Shown here piece by piece: positions 1 to 8,054 of a stretch of 64,000 nt of DNA; within the stretch, counting starts at the first letter, position 1; each line of letters starts with the position of its first letter. The DNA is taken from NCBI GenBank assembly GCA_934454635.1, contig CAKSFR010000002.1:175028-239027 (forward strand). Reading direction: 5' to 3'. The translations under genes were made by a program, and so were the position numbers. The stretch is from an uncultured Ruminiclostridium sp. (GTDB lineage: Bacteria; Bacillota; Clostridia; Oscillospirales; Ruminococcaceae). The notes below the pieces were generated by a model. The model worked only from the letters and a program-made list of their open reading frames with translations. It was not told where the DNA came from and did no database searches.

Positions 1-66
1 CAGCGAAGCTGAAATACGGGCGGCGGCAAAGCCGCCGCTTACAGCGCTCACGAAGTGAGCGCTGCG
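1..66. repeat. Truncated multi-hairpin (cloverleaf-type) element
   Basis: Three hairpins in a row: 1-11 (CAGC, loop GAA, GCTG; probably cut by the window edge), 20-38 (8 bp stem, AAA loop) and 42-64 (9 bp plus a C-G pair closing a GAA loop). This is the arm pattern of the cloverleaf elements found elsewhere in the window. The closing stem cannot be shown because its left strand would lie outside the window. Confidence 0.6.
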
Positions 67-184
67 CGTGCGCACAGCGTTGCCGAGTCGGTAATGTGAG
101 TTTTGCTGTGACGCGCAGTTGTGCAGGTGTGGGATATTTCGGGGAAACCGAAAGCTGTGTTCGTTGTGCGAATCGGCGAGGGAG

Positions 185-286
185 TGCGCGGCGCCCTGCT
201 GCCCGCGAAGCGGGCAGCAGGTATGAGGCGGCGGCGACAGCCGCCGCCTGCCGCATTCGGCGAAGCCGAATGCGGCGCGCCGCGCA
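185..286. repeat. Cloverleaf element: closing stem plus three hairpins
   Basis: A perfect 10 bp closing stem (185-194 with 277-286) encloses three perfect hairpins: 195-221 (12 bp with the C-G pair closing a GAA loop), 226-249 (10 bp, GACA loop) and 250-276 (11 bp plus a C-G pair closing a GAA loop). The last arm abuts the closing stem directly; four bases (222-225) separate the first two arms. Such a design is highly unlikely by chance. There is no promoter or gene inside; the apparent reading frames are side products of palindromic GC-rich DNA. Function unknown. Confidence 0.85.
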
Positions 287-420
287 GGTGCGTTGGCAGC
301 GCTGTTTGTGTGGAAGGCGGCGTTTAGAAAAGTGCGAAAGAGAAAGGCAAGTTGAAAGCCGCCGTGTGAGTTCAATCAAAGCGACCGCCTCGTGAAGGAA
401 CTCACGCACGGCGGAGAATA
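287..420. repeat. Right flank of cloverleaf element with long stem
   Basis: Contains GGCGGCGTTTAG near 318 and GAAAGCCGCCGTG at about 354-366, both resembling the right flanks of the elements at 27 kb and 60 kb. The segment 359-373 pairs with 398-414 in a stem of about 15 bp with a two-base bulge. No gene is seen. Confidence 0.55.
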
Positions 421-450
421 TCATATTGTACACCTTGTTGCAGCTTTCGT

Positions 451-520
451 CCCCTCGTCGGCGGTCGCTGCGGCTTTCAATTTCCCGCAAAAGTTCCGCT
501 CGTGGCAAAACGCCGCTTTC
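451..520. repeat. Intergenic module A (CTCGTCGGC...GGCTTTCAAT type)
   Basis: Carries CCCCTCGTCGGC followed by GCGGCTTTCAATTTCCC and, further on, AACGCCGCTTTC. Related sequences in the same order occur at 27391-27460 and 40411-40480. The GGCTTTCAAT part is the inverted complement of the GAAAGCC word in the flank just upstream, so this module and the flank face each other. No coding signal. Confidence 0.6.
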
Positions 521-545
521 GTTAGGATAGTGCAGCCCTCCTCAT

Positions 546-574
546 GGCGCGATGCTGCTTCGCAGCATCGCGCC
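546..574. repeat. Isolated perfect hairpin
   Basis: A 12 bp stem (546-557 with 563-574) plus a C-G pair closing a TTC loop. It is of the same type as the cloverleaf arms but lies outside a closing stem. No T-run follows, so it is not a typical intrinsic terminator. Confidence 0.7.
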
Positions 575-601
575 GCCCCCATATAGTACGAACTCGCAGC
601 C

Positions 602-703
602 CGGGCGCGCTCGCCCCGAGCCGCTTTGCGGCTTGGGGCGGCAGCGGCGGCTTCGCCGCCGCTCGCACGTTTTGGCAAAGCCAAAACGTGCGAAGCGCGC
701 CTG
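602..703. repeat. Cloverleaf element: closing stem plus three hairpins
   Basis: The closing stem 604-611/694-701 is perfect and extends to 602/703 with one G-T pair. It encloses hairpins 612-640 (13 bp with one G-T, TTT loop), 643-663 (8 bp plus C-G, TTC loop) and 664-692 (13 bp perfect, AAA loop). Only two bases and one base remain unpaired between the arms and at the closing junction. The arm sequences share nothing with the copy at 185-286 apart from GC richness and loop type. Confidence 0.85.
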
Positions 704-760
704 CCCTCCCTCTTATGCAAAAAATTCACAAACGCACTTTTATTTCCCCGGAAAATGTGC

Positions 761-771
761 TATACTATAAT
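761..771 (+). promoter_or_regulatory. Possible -10 region before hydrolase gene
   Basis: The stretch contains TATACT (761-766) and TATAAT (766-771), 24-29 bases before the start at 795. No good -35 box is visible, so this is a weak call. Confidence 0.35.
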
Positions 772-794
772 ATAAGAATAGCGTTGGAGGGTTT

Positions 795-1733
795 ATGCGA
801 AGCGTTCAGGGAAGTTTTCCGAGTTCAAACGGCACGGGCAGAGTAACTTTTTACGTTTATCTGCCGGACTGTAAGCCGAAATGTATCGTGCAGATAGCGC
901 ATGGAATGTGCGAAAACGCGCTGTTGTACAAGGGTCTGGCAAAATATCTTACCGACAGGGGCTGTATCGTTTGTGCGAACGATTTTCTCGGTCACGGACG
1001 TTCGGTCAGAGGAAGAGATGATATCGGATTTTTTGCGCCGCAGAACGGTTGGCGATGTCTGGTGCGTGATATGAAAAAGCTTACCGATATTGTTTCGAGG
1101 AAGTTTCCGAGCTTGCCGATAGTCCTTATAGGACACAGCATGGGAAGCTTTGCCGCGCGCGAATATCTGACGTGGTACGGCGACGGGCTTGCGGGGTGCG
1201 TGCTTGTCGGGACAAGCGACGGCTTTGACGGTCAGAAGCTGCTTGTTGCGTTTGCGGACGCGCTCTGTTTGTACAAAAAAGGAAACTACACCATGCACGG
1301 GATAATGAAATGCGGGTGTGAGCTTTTTTGCTCAAAAATGAGGTGCAGAGCGAGCGGCTGGGACTGGCTGACGCGTGACAGAAAGATCCGCGACCTTATG
1401 GACAGGCACAGCTTTGACTATACAGCGAGCGCTTACCGCGATATTATTACTTTGCTGGACGTCGTTTCTGCTCCCGACTGGGTTTACAGCGTTCCGAGGG
1501 AGCTGCCGCTGCTGCTTATGAGCGGAATGAACGATGGAGTTGGTGATTGCGGACGCGGCGTGGCTAAATTGTACAGGCGGCTTAAAAATGCGGGGCATGA
1601 AGATCTGCGTGTTCGGCTTTATGCGGGCGCGCGTCATATGCTGCTGCATGAAATAAACAGAAAAACGGTTTACCGCGACCTCTACGACTGGATTACCCGG
1701 GTAATAATTCCGAAAAGGCACGAAAGGGAATGA
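795..1733 (+). CDS. Alpha/beta hydrolase (lysophospholipase/monoacylglycerol lipase-like, S33)
   Basis: A 312-residue alpha/beta-hydrolase fold protein without signal peptide, so probably cytoplasmic. The nucleophile elbow GHSMGS places the catalytic serine at residue 115; Asp247 (SGMND) and His281 (GARHM) are the likely partners. The oxyanion segment IAHGMCE near residue 35 and DFLGHGRS near 63-70 are typical of the serine aminopeptidase S33/Hydrolase_4 group, whose members cleave monoacylglycerols or lysophospholipids; the substrate here is unknown. GGAGG sits 8 bases before the ATG. It ends five bases before rimM and may be cotranscribed with it. Confidence 0.85.
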   Translation: MRSVQGSFPSSNGTGRVTFYVYLPDCKPKCIVQIAHGMCENALLYKGLAKYLTDRGCIVCANDFLGHGRSVRGRDDIGFFAPQNGWRCLVRDMKKLTDIVSRKFPSLPIVLIGHSMGSFAAREYLTWYGDGLAGCVLVGTSDGFDGQKLLVAFADALCLYKKGNYTMHGIMKCGCELFCSKMRCRASGWDWLTRDRKIRDLMDRHSFDYTASAYRDIITLLDVVSAPDWVYSVPRELPLLLMSGMNDGVGDCGRGVAKLYRRLKNAGHEDLRVRLYAGARHMLLHEINRKTVYRDLYDWITRVIIPKRHERE

Positions 1734-1737
1734 CAAA

Positions 1738-2283
1738 ATGAAAAAACAGTTTCTTGAAATGGGAAAAATTACGAAGCTTCAGGGGCTAAAGGGTGAAGTC
1801 CGTATGCAGTATTACTGTGACAGTCCCGACGTTCTTGGAGAATTTGATACACTTTATCTTGATAAAGGAAAAACTGCGGTCGGACTTGAAAATGTTCGCT
1901 ATTTAAAAAGCGATGTCGCGGTAATAAAGCTCGAGGGGGTCAATACCCCCGAGGAAGCTCAGAAATATATCGGAAAAACGCTTTATATGAACCGCGAGGA
2001 CGCCGAGCTTCCCGAAGATGTCTGGTTTATACAGGATATTATCGGGCTTGAGGCTGAGGATATCGACAGCGGAAAGGTCTACGGAAAAATAGACGAGATA
2101 TATCAGAACGGCGGCGCTGACGTTTATTCTCTGCGGACTCCCGAGGGGAAGCAGTATATGTTTCCCGCAATCCCCGAAGTACTTATAAGGACCGATATTG
2201 ACGGAGGAAAGCTGTATATCCGTCCGCTTCCCAATCTTTTTGAGATCTACGAAAACGAGGGCGACGCGAATGATAAGGATTGA
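1738..2283 (+). CDS. rimM: Ribosome maturation factor RimM
   Basis: 181 residues. The N-terminal RimM beta-barrel (about 5-85, with GKITKLQGLKGEV at the start) is followed by a PRC-barrel (about 95-175, with DVWFIQDIIGLE). RimM binds ribosomal protein S19 and assists maturation of the 16S rRNA 3' domain. The start lies four bases after the hydrolase stop, and the 3' end overlaps trmD by 14 bp, which indicates translational coupling. In many bacteria this pair lies between rpsP and rplS; neither is adjacent here. Confidence 0.95.
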   Translation: MKKQFLEMGKITKLQGLKGEVRMQYYCDSPDVLGEFDTLYLDKGKTAVGLENVRYLKSDVAVIKLEGVNTPEEAQKYIGKTLYMNREDAELPEDVWFIQDIIGLEAEDIDSGKVYGKIDEIYQNGGADVYSLRTPEGKQYMFPAIPEVLIRTDIDGGKLYIRPLPNLFEIYENEGDANDKD

Positions 2284-2956
2284 TATTGCCACGCTGTTTC
2301 CTGCAATGTGCGAAGCGGTGCTTAGCGAAAGCATAGTCGGCAGAGGCAGAAAGGCGGGGCGTATAGAGATAAACTGCCACAACATTCGCGATTACACGCT
2401 GGATAAGCATAACCGCGTTGACGACAAGGCGTACGGCGGAGGAACGGGAATGGTTATGCAGGCACAGCCGATATACGACTGTGTGCAGGCTATCCGCGAG
2501 CAGCTCGGAGAAAATACCGCGCCGCGCCTTATTTATCTTTCTCCGCAGGGCAAAAAGCTTGATCAAGAAAAGGTAAAGGAGCTTGCCGCAGAGGATAACC
2601 TTATTCTTCTTTGCGGACATTACGAGGGCGTTGACCAGCGCGTGCTTGACGAGCTGAATTTTGAGGAAATTTCGGTCGGGGATTATGTTGTTACAGGCGG
2701 CGAACTCCCCGCGCTTATACTTACCGACGCGGTCGCGCGGCTTCAGGACGGGGTTCTTCCGAACGAGGACGCATATTCGATCGAAAGTCATTACAACGGT
2801 CTGCTTGAGCATCCGCAGTACACAAGACCCGAGGAATGGCGCGGACGGAGAGTGCCGGAAGTACTTATTTCGGGACATCACGCCAACATAAAAAGGTGGC
2901 AGGACGAAATGTCGCTGAAAGTTACAAAGGAAAAGCGCCCGGATATGGTCGAATAG
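2270..2956 (+). CDS. trmD: tRNA (guanine-N1-)-methyltransferase TrmD
   Basis: 228 residues. Methylates G37 next to the anticodon of tRNAs using S-adenosylmethionine, preventing +1 frameshifting. The SPOUT/trefoil-knot motifs are intact: YGGGTGMVMQ, LLCGHYEGVDQRV and SVGDYVVTGGELPAL; the C-terminal HHANIKRWQ is also typical. A longer reading frame opens at 2198, but the family N-terminus (MIRIDIATLFP) begins at the ATG at 2270, inside the end of rimM. The 3' neighbour is ptsH, separated by 248 bases with its own promoter. Confidence 0.96.
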   Translation: MIRIDIATLFPAMCEAVLSESIVGRGRKAGRIEINCHNIRDYTLDKHNRVDDKAYGGGTGMVMQAQPIYDCVQAIREQLGENTAPRLIYLSPQGKKLDQEKVKELAAEDNLILLCGHYEGVDQRVLDELNFEEISVGDYVVTGGELPALILTDAVARLQDGVLPNEDAYSIESHYNGLLEHPQYTRPEEWRGRRVPEVLISGHHANIKRWQDEMSLKVTKEKRPDMVE

Positions 2957-3023
2957 CCGTCGGCGCAGGCTGTTGAAAAGTCATTGTTTAACTTGAATAT
3001 TATGTTGAAAATTATTTGTGCAA

Positions 3024-3043
3024 ATTCAACAACGTTGTTGAAT
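3024..3043. promoter_or_regulatory. Perfect 20 bp palindrome upstream of ptsH
   Basis: ATTCAACAAC followed immediately by its exact complement. It lies about 70 bp upstream of the ptsH -35 box. The word GTTGAA recurs nearby at about 2973, 3004 and 3057. It could be an operator for a dimeric repressor or the end of the trmD transcript; no T-run follows directly. Confidence 0.5.
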
Positions 3044-3111
3044 GTTTTTGGGTTCCGTTGAACAAAAACTGAAAAATATTTCGTTTCGGGGCGAAAAACT
3101 GCAAAAATCGG

Positions 3112-3140
3112 TTGACTTAAATCTCCGGAATGGATATACT
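3112..3140 (+). promoter_or_regulatory. Sigma-A promoter of ptsH
   Basis: TTGACT at 3112-3117 and TATACT at 3135-3140, exactly 17 bp apart. Predicted transcription start is near 3147, giving a leader of about 58 bases. Confidence 0.8.
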
Positions 3141-3204
3141 TACATTGTAGGAACGACGAAGGAAAGTCGTAAAAAGGGCAACAAAAACAATGGAGGGAAG
3201 ATCT

Positions 3205-3468
3205 ATGTTCGTAAGAGAAGTAGACGTAAAAAACCAGGTTGGTCTTCACGCAAGACCCGCAACATTCTTTATTCAGAAGGCAAACGAATACAAGTCCTCT
3301 ATCTGGGTTGAAAAGGAAGAACGCAGAGTTAACGCAAAGAGCCTTTTAGGTATCCTTTCTCTCGGTATTGTCGGCGGTACAACTATCCGCATTATTGCGG
3401 ACGGCGCTGATGAGCAGCTCGCTGTTGACGGCTTAGTAAAGTTAATCGAAAGCGGCTTCGAGGAATAA
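3205..3468 (+). CDS. ptsH: Phosphocarrier protein HPr
   Basis: 87 residues. HPr passes phosphate from enzyme I to sugar-specific EII proteins of the phosphotransferase system. His15 in GLHARPA is the catalytic phosphorylation site. Ser46 in NAKSLLGILSLG is the site that HPr kinase modifies in Gram-positive bacteria to allow CcpA-dependent catabolite repression. GGAGGG lies eight bases before the ATG at 3205; an upstream in-frame ATG at 3190 precedes this site and is not supported. The gene stands alone, without ptsI, between its own promoter and a terminator. Confidence 0.93.
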   Translation: MFVREVDVKNQVGLHARPATFFIQKANEYKSSIWVEKEERRVNAKSLLGILSLGIVGGTTIRIIADGADEQLAVDGLVKLIESGFEE

Positions 3469-3490
3469 TTCCAAAGATTTTTACACGGAA

Positions 3491-3517
3491 AGCTGTGCAG
3501 ACTGCACGGCTTTTTTG
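3491..3517 (+). terminator. Intrinsic terminator after ptsH
   Basis: AGCTGTGCA and TGCACGGCT pair (one G-T), with loop GAC and then a run of T. Confidence 0.85.
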
Positions 3518-3543
3518 TTTGGCAATGCTGAAAGGATCTCAAA

Positions 3544-4218
3544 ATGAAAAAAATAATCGCAGCGGGTCTGCTGTCGGTTACGCTGCTGCTTAGCGGCTGT
3601 ACACAGACTGTGGATTACGACGGAAAAGAAGAAATTGAAAAGGCACGCGGGCTTCACACGGGGCTTGAAAGCGCCTCGGTGAGCCTTATGGGCGGACAGA
3701 ACGGCGGCGAGGACGTTACGCAGGAGATAACCTATCGCTTTGCGGGCGAGGTTATGCAGTATCTCTATCACGGCACGCAGAAGCAGACCGACGGGACTGT
3801 TAAGGAGTACTACGAATTTAATAACGGCACGGAAATTGACTTTATTGACCTGCCAGAGGATAGCGAGTGGGACTATTACGCCAAGGGCAGCGAGGGCTTT
3901 TACTCATACAGCAAATCGAGCCGCCACTACTTTGCCGACGGCGCGCAGCTTTTTTCGGTATATGAGGGTGCGATCGTCGAAACGAAGCGTGACGGAAACA
4001 CGCTTACGTTCATTTATGACCCGCGTGCGCTTGTGCAGTATGAATCGTTCAGGGGCATAAACATAACGGATTTTACGATGACGTATCAGTTCAACGACGA
4101 GGGTTACTGCACGGCGTTTTCAAACGCATATACGGTTGACGGCGACGTATACGATTATAATGTAACGATAGCCGATATGAACTCGATTGACGAGATAAAG
4201 CGGCCTGAACTGTTCTAA
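3544..4218 (+). CDS. Putative lipoprotein of unknown function
   Basis: 224 residues. The N-terminus MKKIIAAGLL is followed by a hydrophobic stretch and the lipobox LLSGC with Cys19, so the mature protein should be lipid-anchored on the outer face of the membrane. The rest is rich in Tyr, Asp and Glu with predicted beta-strands, and I do not recognise a domain. A good AAAGGAT site precedes the ATG. It follows the ptsH terminator and is followed by a hairpin island, so it appears to be a single-gene unit; no promoter is obvious in the short gap. Confidence 0.75.
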   Translation: MKKIIAAGLLSVTLLLSGCTQTVDYDGKEEIEKARGLHTGLESASVSLMGGQNGGEDVTQEITYRFAGEVMQYLYHGTQKQTDGTVKEYYEFNNGTEIDFIDLPEDSEWDYYAKGSEGFYSYSKSSRHYFADGAQLFSVYEGAIVETKRDGNTLTFIYDPRALVQYESFRGINITDFTMTYQFNDEGYCTAFSNAYTVDGDVYDYNVTIADMNSIDEIKRPELF

Positions 4219-4225
4219 CTCCAAA

Positions 4226-4309
4226 GCCGTTTGCGTCGGCACCCCTCCCGAGCGCAGCGTTCCGCCTTTCGGCGGAACGCTGCGCGGCGGGGTACGCGTC
4301 GCAAACGGC
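4226..4309. repeat. Long hairpin within its own closing stem
   Basis: 4226-4235 pairs perfectly with 4300-4309 (10 bp) and encloses a perfect 15 bp hairpin 4252-4266/4271-4285 (loop TTTC). Bases 4306-4309 are also used by the cloverleaf that follows, so the two structures compete or alternate. Confidence 0.7.
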
Positions 4310-4424
4310 GCCGCCGCGCCTTGCATTCGGCGGCAAAGCCGCCGAATGCGCCCATGCGGGCGAAGCCCGCATGGGCTTTTTTGTGCCGCGCGAAGCGCGG
4401 CACAAAAAAGGCGCGGCGGCGCCG
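4306..4424. repeat. Cloverleaf element: closing stem plus three hairpins
   Basis: A perfect 15 bp closing stem (4306-4320/4410-4424) encloses hairpins 4323-4349 (12 bp, AAA loop), 4350-4376 (11 bp plus C-G, GAA loop) and 4377-4409 (14 bp plus C-G, GAA loop). Only two bases (4321-4322) are unpaired around the junction. The third arm has a stem of six A-T pairs at its base, so its left strand could also act as a terminator on either strand. It lies between the lipoprotein gene and the ribosomal operon promoter. Confidence 0.88.
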
Positions 4425-4434
4425 ACGGCTCGGC

Positions 4435-4458
4435 GCACCCCCGCGAAGCGGCGGGTGC
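4435..4458. repeat. Hairpin with GAA loop
   Basis: GCACCCCCGC pairs with GCGGCGGGTGC around a GAA loop with one bulged base. It follows the cloverleaf directly. Confidence 0.55.
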
Positions 4459-4559
4459 CAAGAGCTGTCGGAACGGAATTTGTGCAATATTAACAAAGTA
4501 GGCTTTTAAAATATGTAAAATTTCTACGCTTGAAATCGCCATAAATTTGCGGAAAAAGG

Positions 4560-4588
4560 TTGTATTTCGTGCGGAAATGCTGTATAAT
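4560..4588 (+). promoter_or_regulatory. Sigma-A promoter of the S10-spc-alpha operon
   Basis: TTGTAT (4560-4565) and TATAAT (4583-4588) with 17 bp spacing. The predicted leader to rpsJ is about 200 nt. This leader may hold a ribosomal-protein regulatory structure, but I cannot identify one with confidence. Confidence 0.75.
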
Positions 4589-4796
4589 AATTCTTGCACG
4601 CTGCGAGTCAGCTGTATTTTCATGCGTTTTGTGCGGTTTTGATCGGATTTGGGAAGGGTTTGCCTGAGGCAGACACCCCCGTAAAGAGATTCGATTGAAG
4701 TTTCTCCCGCAATATGAGGGAACACCCGATATCGTGTGAAGCACAAAACCGCTTGAAACAGCCATGCGGCGTAAATCTATGAAAGGGGATAAAACA

Positions 4797-5108
4797 GTGG
4801 CAGTCAAGGAACAGGTAAGAGTTAAGATCAAGGGTTATGAACACAGCACCGTTGACGCGGCAGCAGCAAAGATTGTTGAAACCGCAAAGAGAACCGGTTC
4901 GAGAGTTGCGGGTCCGATTCCGCTTCCCACAAATAAGGAAGTAATCACAATTCTCCGCGCGGTTCACAAGTACAAGGACAGCCGTGAGCAGTTCGAACTC
5001 AGAACCCACAAGCGTCTTATCGACGTAATCCGTCCGACCAACAAGACCATCGAAGCTTTACAGAACTTAGAGCTTCCGGCGGGCGTAGAAATTTCAATGG
5101 AATTTTAA
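4797..5108 (+). CDS. rpsJ: 30S ribosomal protein S10 (NusE)
   Basis: 103 residues from a GTG start at 4797, which has AAAGGGGA seven bases upstream; in-frame ATGs at 4764 and 4779 would add residues that the family lacks. S10 is part of the 30S head and, as NusE, links NusG to the ribosome and to antitermination complexes. The core segments [18 protein letters not shown] and HKRLIDVI are conserved. It is the first gene of the ribosomal operon. Confidence 0.95.
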   Translation: MAVKEQVRVKIKGYEHSTVDAAAAKIVETAKRTGSRVAGPIPLPTNKEVITILRAVHKYKDSREQFELRTHKRLIDVIRPTNKTIEALQNLELPAGVEISMEF

Positions 5109-5160
5109 AAGAGATTCCCCACAGAGTTGCTTTGCGACCGAAGAAGAAGTTTCGAGTTAT

Positions 5161-5227
5161 GTTGGCGCAACGCCAACCACTAACCAAGGCAGAAACGCTG
5201 CACTTGGTCACGTTGAGATTTCTCAAC
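5161..5227 (+). other. Three hairpins in the rpsJ-rplC spacer
   Basis: The 144-base spacer is long for this operon and folds into 5161-5177 (7 bp, CAA loop), 5183-5208 (ACCAAGGCAG with a one-base bulge on the other side) and 5212-5227 (GTTGAG/CTCAAC). This may be a regulatory or processing site; it matches no named leader that I recognise. Confidence 0.4.
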
Positions 5228-5252
5228 CAATAACCAATTTAGGAGGAAAACC

Positions 5253-5885
5253 ATGAAAAAGGGTTTAATCGCAAAGAAAATCGGCATGACGCAGATTTTC
5301 GATGAAGCGGGTAACGTAGTTCCCGTAACGGTAGTTGAAGCCGGTCCCTGCGTTGTCGTTCAGAAGAAAACTTCCGAAAACGACGGCTATGAGGCGGTTC
5401 AGCTCGGTTTCGGCGATATTTCGCCGAAGGCAGTCAACAAGCCTATGCAGGGTCATTTCAAGAAGAACGACGTAGCCTTCAAGAGAACACTCAAGGAGTT
5501 CAGACTTGATGACGCAAGCGCCGTAAACGTAGGCGACATCTTAAAGGCTGATACATTCACAGTCGGCGATGTTATCGACGTTCAGGGCACCAGCAAGGGT
5601 AAAGGCTATCAGGGCGCAATCAAGCGTCACAATCAGCACAGACTTAAAATGACACACGGCGCAGGCCCCGTTCACAGAGAGCCGGGTTCCATGGGCGCTT
5701 GCTCGTCGCCTTCCAGAATCTTCAAGGGCAAGGGCATGGCAGGTCATATGGGCTGTGACACAGTTACTGTACAGAACCTTGTAGTAGTCAAGGTTGACGC
5801 AGAAAACAATCTTATCGCAATCAAGGGTGCTGTTCCGGGTCCTAAGGGCGGAGTGCTTTGCATTACTGATGCGGTTAAGGCGTAA
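5253..5885 (+). CDS. rplC: 50S ribosomal protein L3
   Basis: 210 residues, the usual length. L3 binds near the 3' end of 23S rRNA and nucleates 50S assembly; its central extension reaches the peptidyl transferase centre. The start [14 protein letters not shown] and the segment [14 protein letters not shown] are family signatures. AGGAGG lies upstream of the ATG. It is the second gene of the operon, 14 bases before rplD. Confidence 0.97.
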   Translation: MKKGLIAKKIGMTQIFDEAGNVVPVTVVEAGPCVVVQKKTSENDGYEAVQLGFGDISPKAVNKPMQGHFKKNDVAFKRTLKEFRLDDASAVNVGDILKADTFTVGDVIDVQGTSKGKGYQGAIKRHNQHRLKMTHGAGPVHREPGSMGACSSPSRIFKGKGMAGHMGCDTVTVQNLVVVKVDAENNLIAIKGAVPGPKGGVLCITDAVKA

Positions 5886-5899
5886 GGAGGAGGATTATA

Positions 5900-6523
5900 A
5901 TGGCAAACGTAAAAGTATTTGATATGAACGGTCAGCCTGTTTCCGACCTCGAGCTTAATGACGCAGTATTCGGAATCGAACCGAATACAGTAGTTATGCA
6001 CGCAGCAGTCGTAAATTATCTCGCAAACCAGCGTCAGGGTACACAGTCTACTCTTACGAGAACCGAGGTAAGCGGCGGCGGCAAGAAGCCCTGGAGACAG
6101 AAGGGCACAGGTCACGCAAGACAGGGTTCTACAAGAGCTCCCCAGTGGACACACGGCGGTATCGCTTTAGGACCGAAGCCCAGAAGCTACAGCTACTCAT
6201 TAAATAAAAAGGTAAAGAGACTTGCTCTCCTTTCCGCTCTCTCTTCCAAGTGCGCAGACAACGATATCGTTGTTCTCGACGCAATCAAGACGGACGAGTT
6301 CAAGACAAAGACTATTGTCAATATGCTTAAGGCACTCAACGTAAACGAAAAGGCGCTCATCGTTCTCGACAGCGTTGACAAGAAGGTTATCAAGAGCGCT
6401 GCAAATATCCCCGGCGTTAAGACCACTCAGGTCAATACGCTCAACGTATACGACATCTTAAACTACAACAAGTTTATCGTAGTTAAGGATGCGGTTGCAA
6501 AAATTGAGGAGGTGTACGCATAA
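5900..6523 (+). CDS. rplD: 50S ribosomal protein L4
   Basis: 207 residues. L4 lines the peptide exit tunnel and in many bacteria regulates its own operon. The extended loop [20 protein letters not shown] at about residues 65-85 is the diagnostic tunnel segment. The stop overlaps the rplW start by one base (TAATG), so the two are translationally coupled. Confidence 0.97.
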   Translation: MANVKVFDMNGQPVSDLELNDAVFGIEPNTVVMHAAVVNYLANQRQGTQSTLTRTEVSGGGKKPWRQKGTGHARQGSTRAPQWTHGGIALGPKPRSYSYSLNKKVKRLALLSALSSKCADNDIVVLDAIKTDEFKTKTIVNMLKALNVNEKALIVLDSVDKKVIKSAANIPGVKTTQVNTLNVYDILNYNKFIVVKDAVAKIEEVYA

Positions 6524-6819
6524 TGGAAAGAACTGCACAGGACATTATCGTACGTCCGATTATCACTGAAAAGTCAATGGATGGACTTGCAGAACGCAAG
6601 TACACCTTTGAGGTTGCCAAGAACGCTAACAAAATCGAAATCAAGAAGGCTGTTGAAGCTCTCTTCGGCGTAAAGGTTTCTAAGGTTAACACCATCAGCG
6701 TAAACGGCAAGAAGAAGCGCATGGGCCGCAGCGAGGGCTACACTTCCGATTGGAAGAAGGCAGTCGTTACACTCGCTCAGGATTCAAAGACCATTGAATT
6801 CTTCGACGGCATGATGTAA
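6523..6819 (+). CDS. rplW: 50S ribosomal protein L23
   Basis: 98 residues. L23 sits at the tunnel exit and is the docking site for trigger factor and SRP. The N-terminal [12 protein letters not shown] and central [19 protein letters not shown] are typical. It begins on the last base of the rplD stop codon, with the ribosome-binding site GAGGAGG inside the end of rplD. Confidence 0.97.
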   Translation: MERTAQDIIVRPIITEKSMDGLAERKYTFEVAKNANKIEIKKAVEALFGVKVSKVNTISVNGKKKRMGRSEGYTSDWKKAVVTLAQDSKTIEFFDGMM

Positions 6820-6839
6820 TAAGTAAGGAGTGAGATAAA

Positions 6840-7673
6840 ATGGCTATAAAGACATATAAACCTGTCACCCCCGGACGCAGAGGAATGACAGTTATCGATT
6901 ACAGCGGGTTATCTAAGGTTGCTCCTGAAAAGAGCCTTCTCGAAAGCCTCAAGAAGCATTCCGGACGTAACAGTTACGGCAGAATCACCGTTAGACATCA
7001 CGGCGGCGGAAACAGAAGAAAGTACAGAGTAATCGACTTCAAGAGAAACAAGCTCGGCATGAACGCTACGGTTCTTACCCTCGAGTATGACCCCAACCGT
7101 TCCGCATTTATCGCTCTTGTTCAGTATGAGGACGGCGAAAAGAAGTACATCATCGCCCCCGAAAAGCTCGCAGTAGGCGACGTTATCAGAAACGGCTCCG
7201 ACGCGGACATCAAGCCCGGCAACGCGCTTGCGCTCGCTGATATCCCGGTTGGTACCGTTATTCACAATATTGAGCTTTATCCCGGAAAGGGCGCACAGCT
7301 CGTTCGTTCCGCAGGCAACATGGCTCAGCTTATGGCTAAGGAAAACGGCTACGCACTCGTTCGTCTTCCCAGCGGAGAACTCAGAAACGTTTCCGAGAAG
7401 TGCATGGCTTCCATCGGCGTAGTAAGCAACGCTGACCACGCAAACGTAAACATCGGTAAGGCAGGTAAGACCCGCCACCTCGGCACAAGACCTACCGTAA
7501 GAGGTTCCGTAATGAACCCGAACGACCACCCGCACGGCGGTGGTGAAGGTAAGTCCCCTGTCGGACGTCCCGGCCCTGTAACCCCGTGGGGCAAGCCCGC
7601 TCTCGGTTATAAGACCAGAAAGCTTAACAACAGAACCGATAAGTTTATCGTTAAGAGAAGAAACGCTAAGTAA
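6840..7673 (+). CDS. rplB: 50S ribosomal protein L2
   Basis: 277 residues, full length. L2 is required for subunit association and peptidyl transferase function. Visible signatures are the early [19 protein letters not shown] and the C-terminal [14 protein letters not shown] with the conserved histidine near the catalytic centre. AAGGAGTG precedes the ATG. Confidence 0.98.
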   Translation: MAIKTYKPVTPGRRGMTVIDYSGLSKVAPEKSLLESLKKHSGRNSYGRITVRHHGGGNRRKYRVIDFKRNKLGMNATVLTLEYDPNRSAFIALVQYEDGEKKYIIAPEKLAVGDVIRNGSDADIKPGNALALADIPVGTVIHNIELYPGKGAQLVRSAGNMAQLMAKENGYALVRLPSGELRNVSEKCMASIGVVSNADHANVNIGKAGKTRHLGTRPTVRGSVMNPNDHPHGGGEGKSPVGRPGPVTPWGKPALGYKTRKLNNRTDKFIVKRRNAK

Positions 7674-7764
7674 TCACAACAAGCTGCTGTTAAAAAGAGC
7701 ACGTTCCGAAAGGGTAAAGCGAAGCTTATTAACTTGCAGCGTAGCTTGAAAGGAATTTAACATT

Positions 7765-8040
7765 ATGAGCAGAAGCATCAAGAAGGGACCTTATGTCCAG
7801 GAAGTTCTTCTGAAGCGCGTTATCGCTATGAACGAAGCGGGCGAGAAGAAGGTTCTCAAGACATGGAGCCGTTCCAGCACAATATTCCCTGAGTTTGTAG
7901 GTCATACTTTCGCTGTTCATGACGGCAGAAAGCACGTTCCGGTATATGTAACCGAAGATATGGTCGGCCATAAGCTCGGCGAATTTGCACCGACCAGAAC
8001 CTTTAAGGGTCATGTCGGCAGCAAGACTACCAAGAAGTAA
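7765..8040 (+). CDS. rpsS: 30S ribosomal protein S19
   Basis: 91 residues. Located in the 30S head, contacts tRNA and intersubunit bridges, and is the binding partner of RimM encoded earlier in the window. [11 protein letters not shown] at the start and [15 protein letters not shown] near the end are signatures. A 91-base spacer separates it from rplB, longer than most in the operon. Confidence 0.97.
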   Translation: MSRSIKKGPYVQEVLLKRVIAMNEAGEKKVLKTWSRSSTIFPEFVGHTFAVHDGRKHVPVYVTEDMVGHKLGEFAPTRTFKGHVGSKTTKK

Positions 8041-8054
8041 GGAGGAAAGAACCA

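Noticed and set aside
96..846. Several overlapping reading frames in the first 800 bases
   Set aside because: They lie in palindromic GC-rich hairpin islands, run on both strands, lack ribosome sites and have low-complexity Arg/Ala-rich translations.
4377..4409. Ordinary intrinsic terminator for the lipoprotein gene
   Set aside because: It is one of three arms inside a perfect closing stem; it may work as a terminator but this does not explain the whole structure.
4764..4796. Upstream ATG starts of rpsJ (4764, 4779)
   Set aside because: The ribosome site AAAGGGGA fits GTG at 4797, and the family length fits this start.
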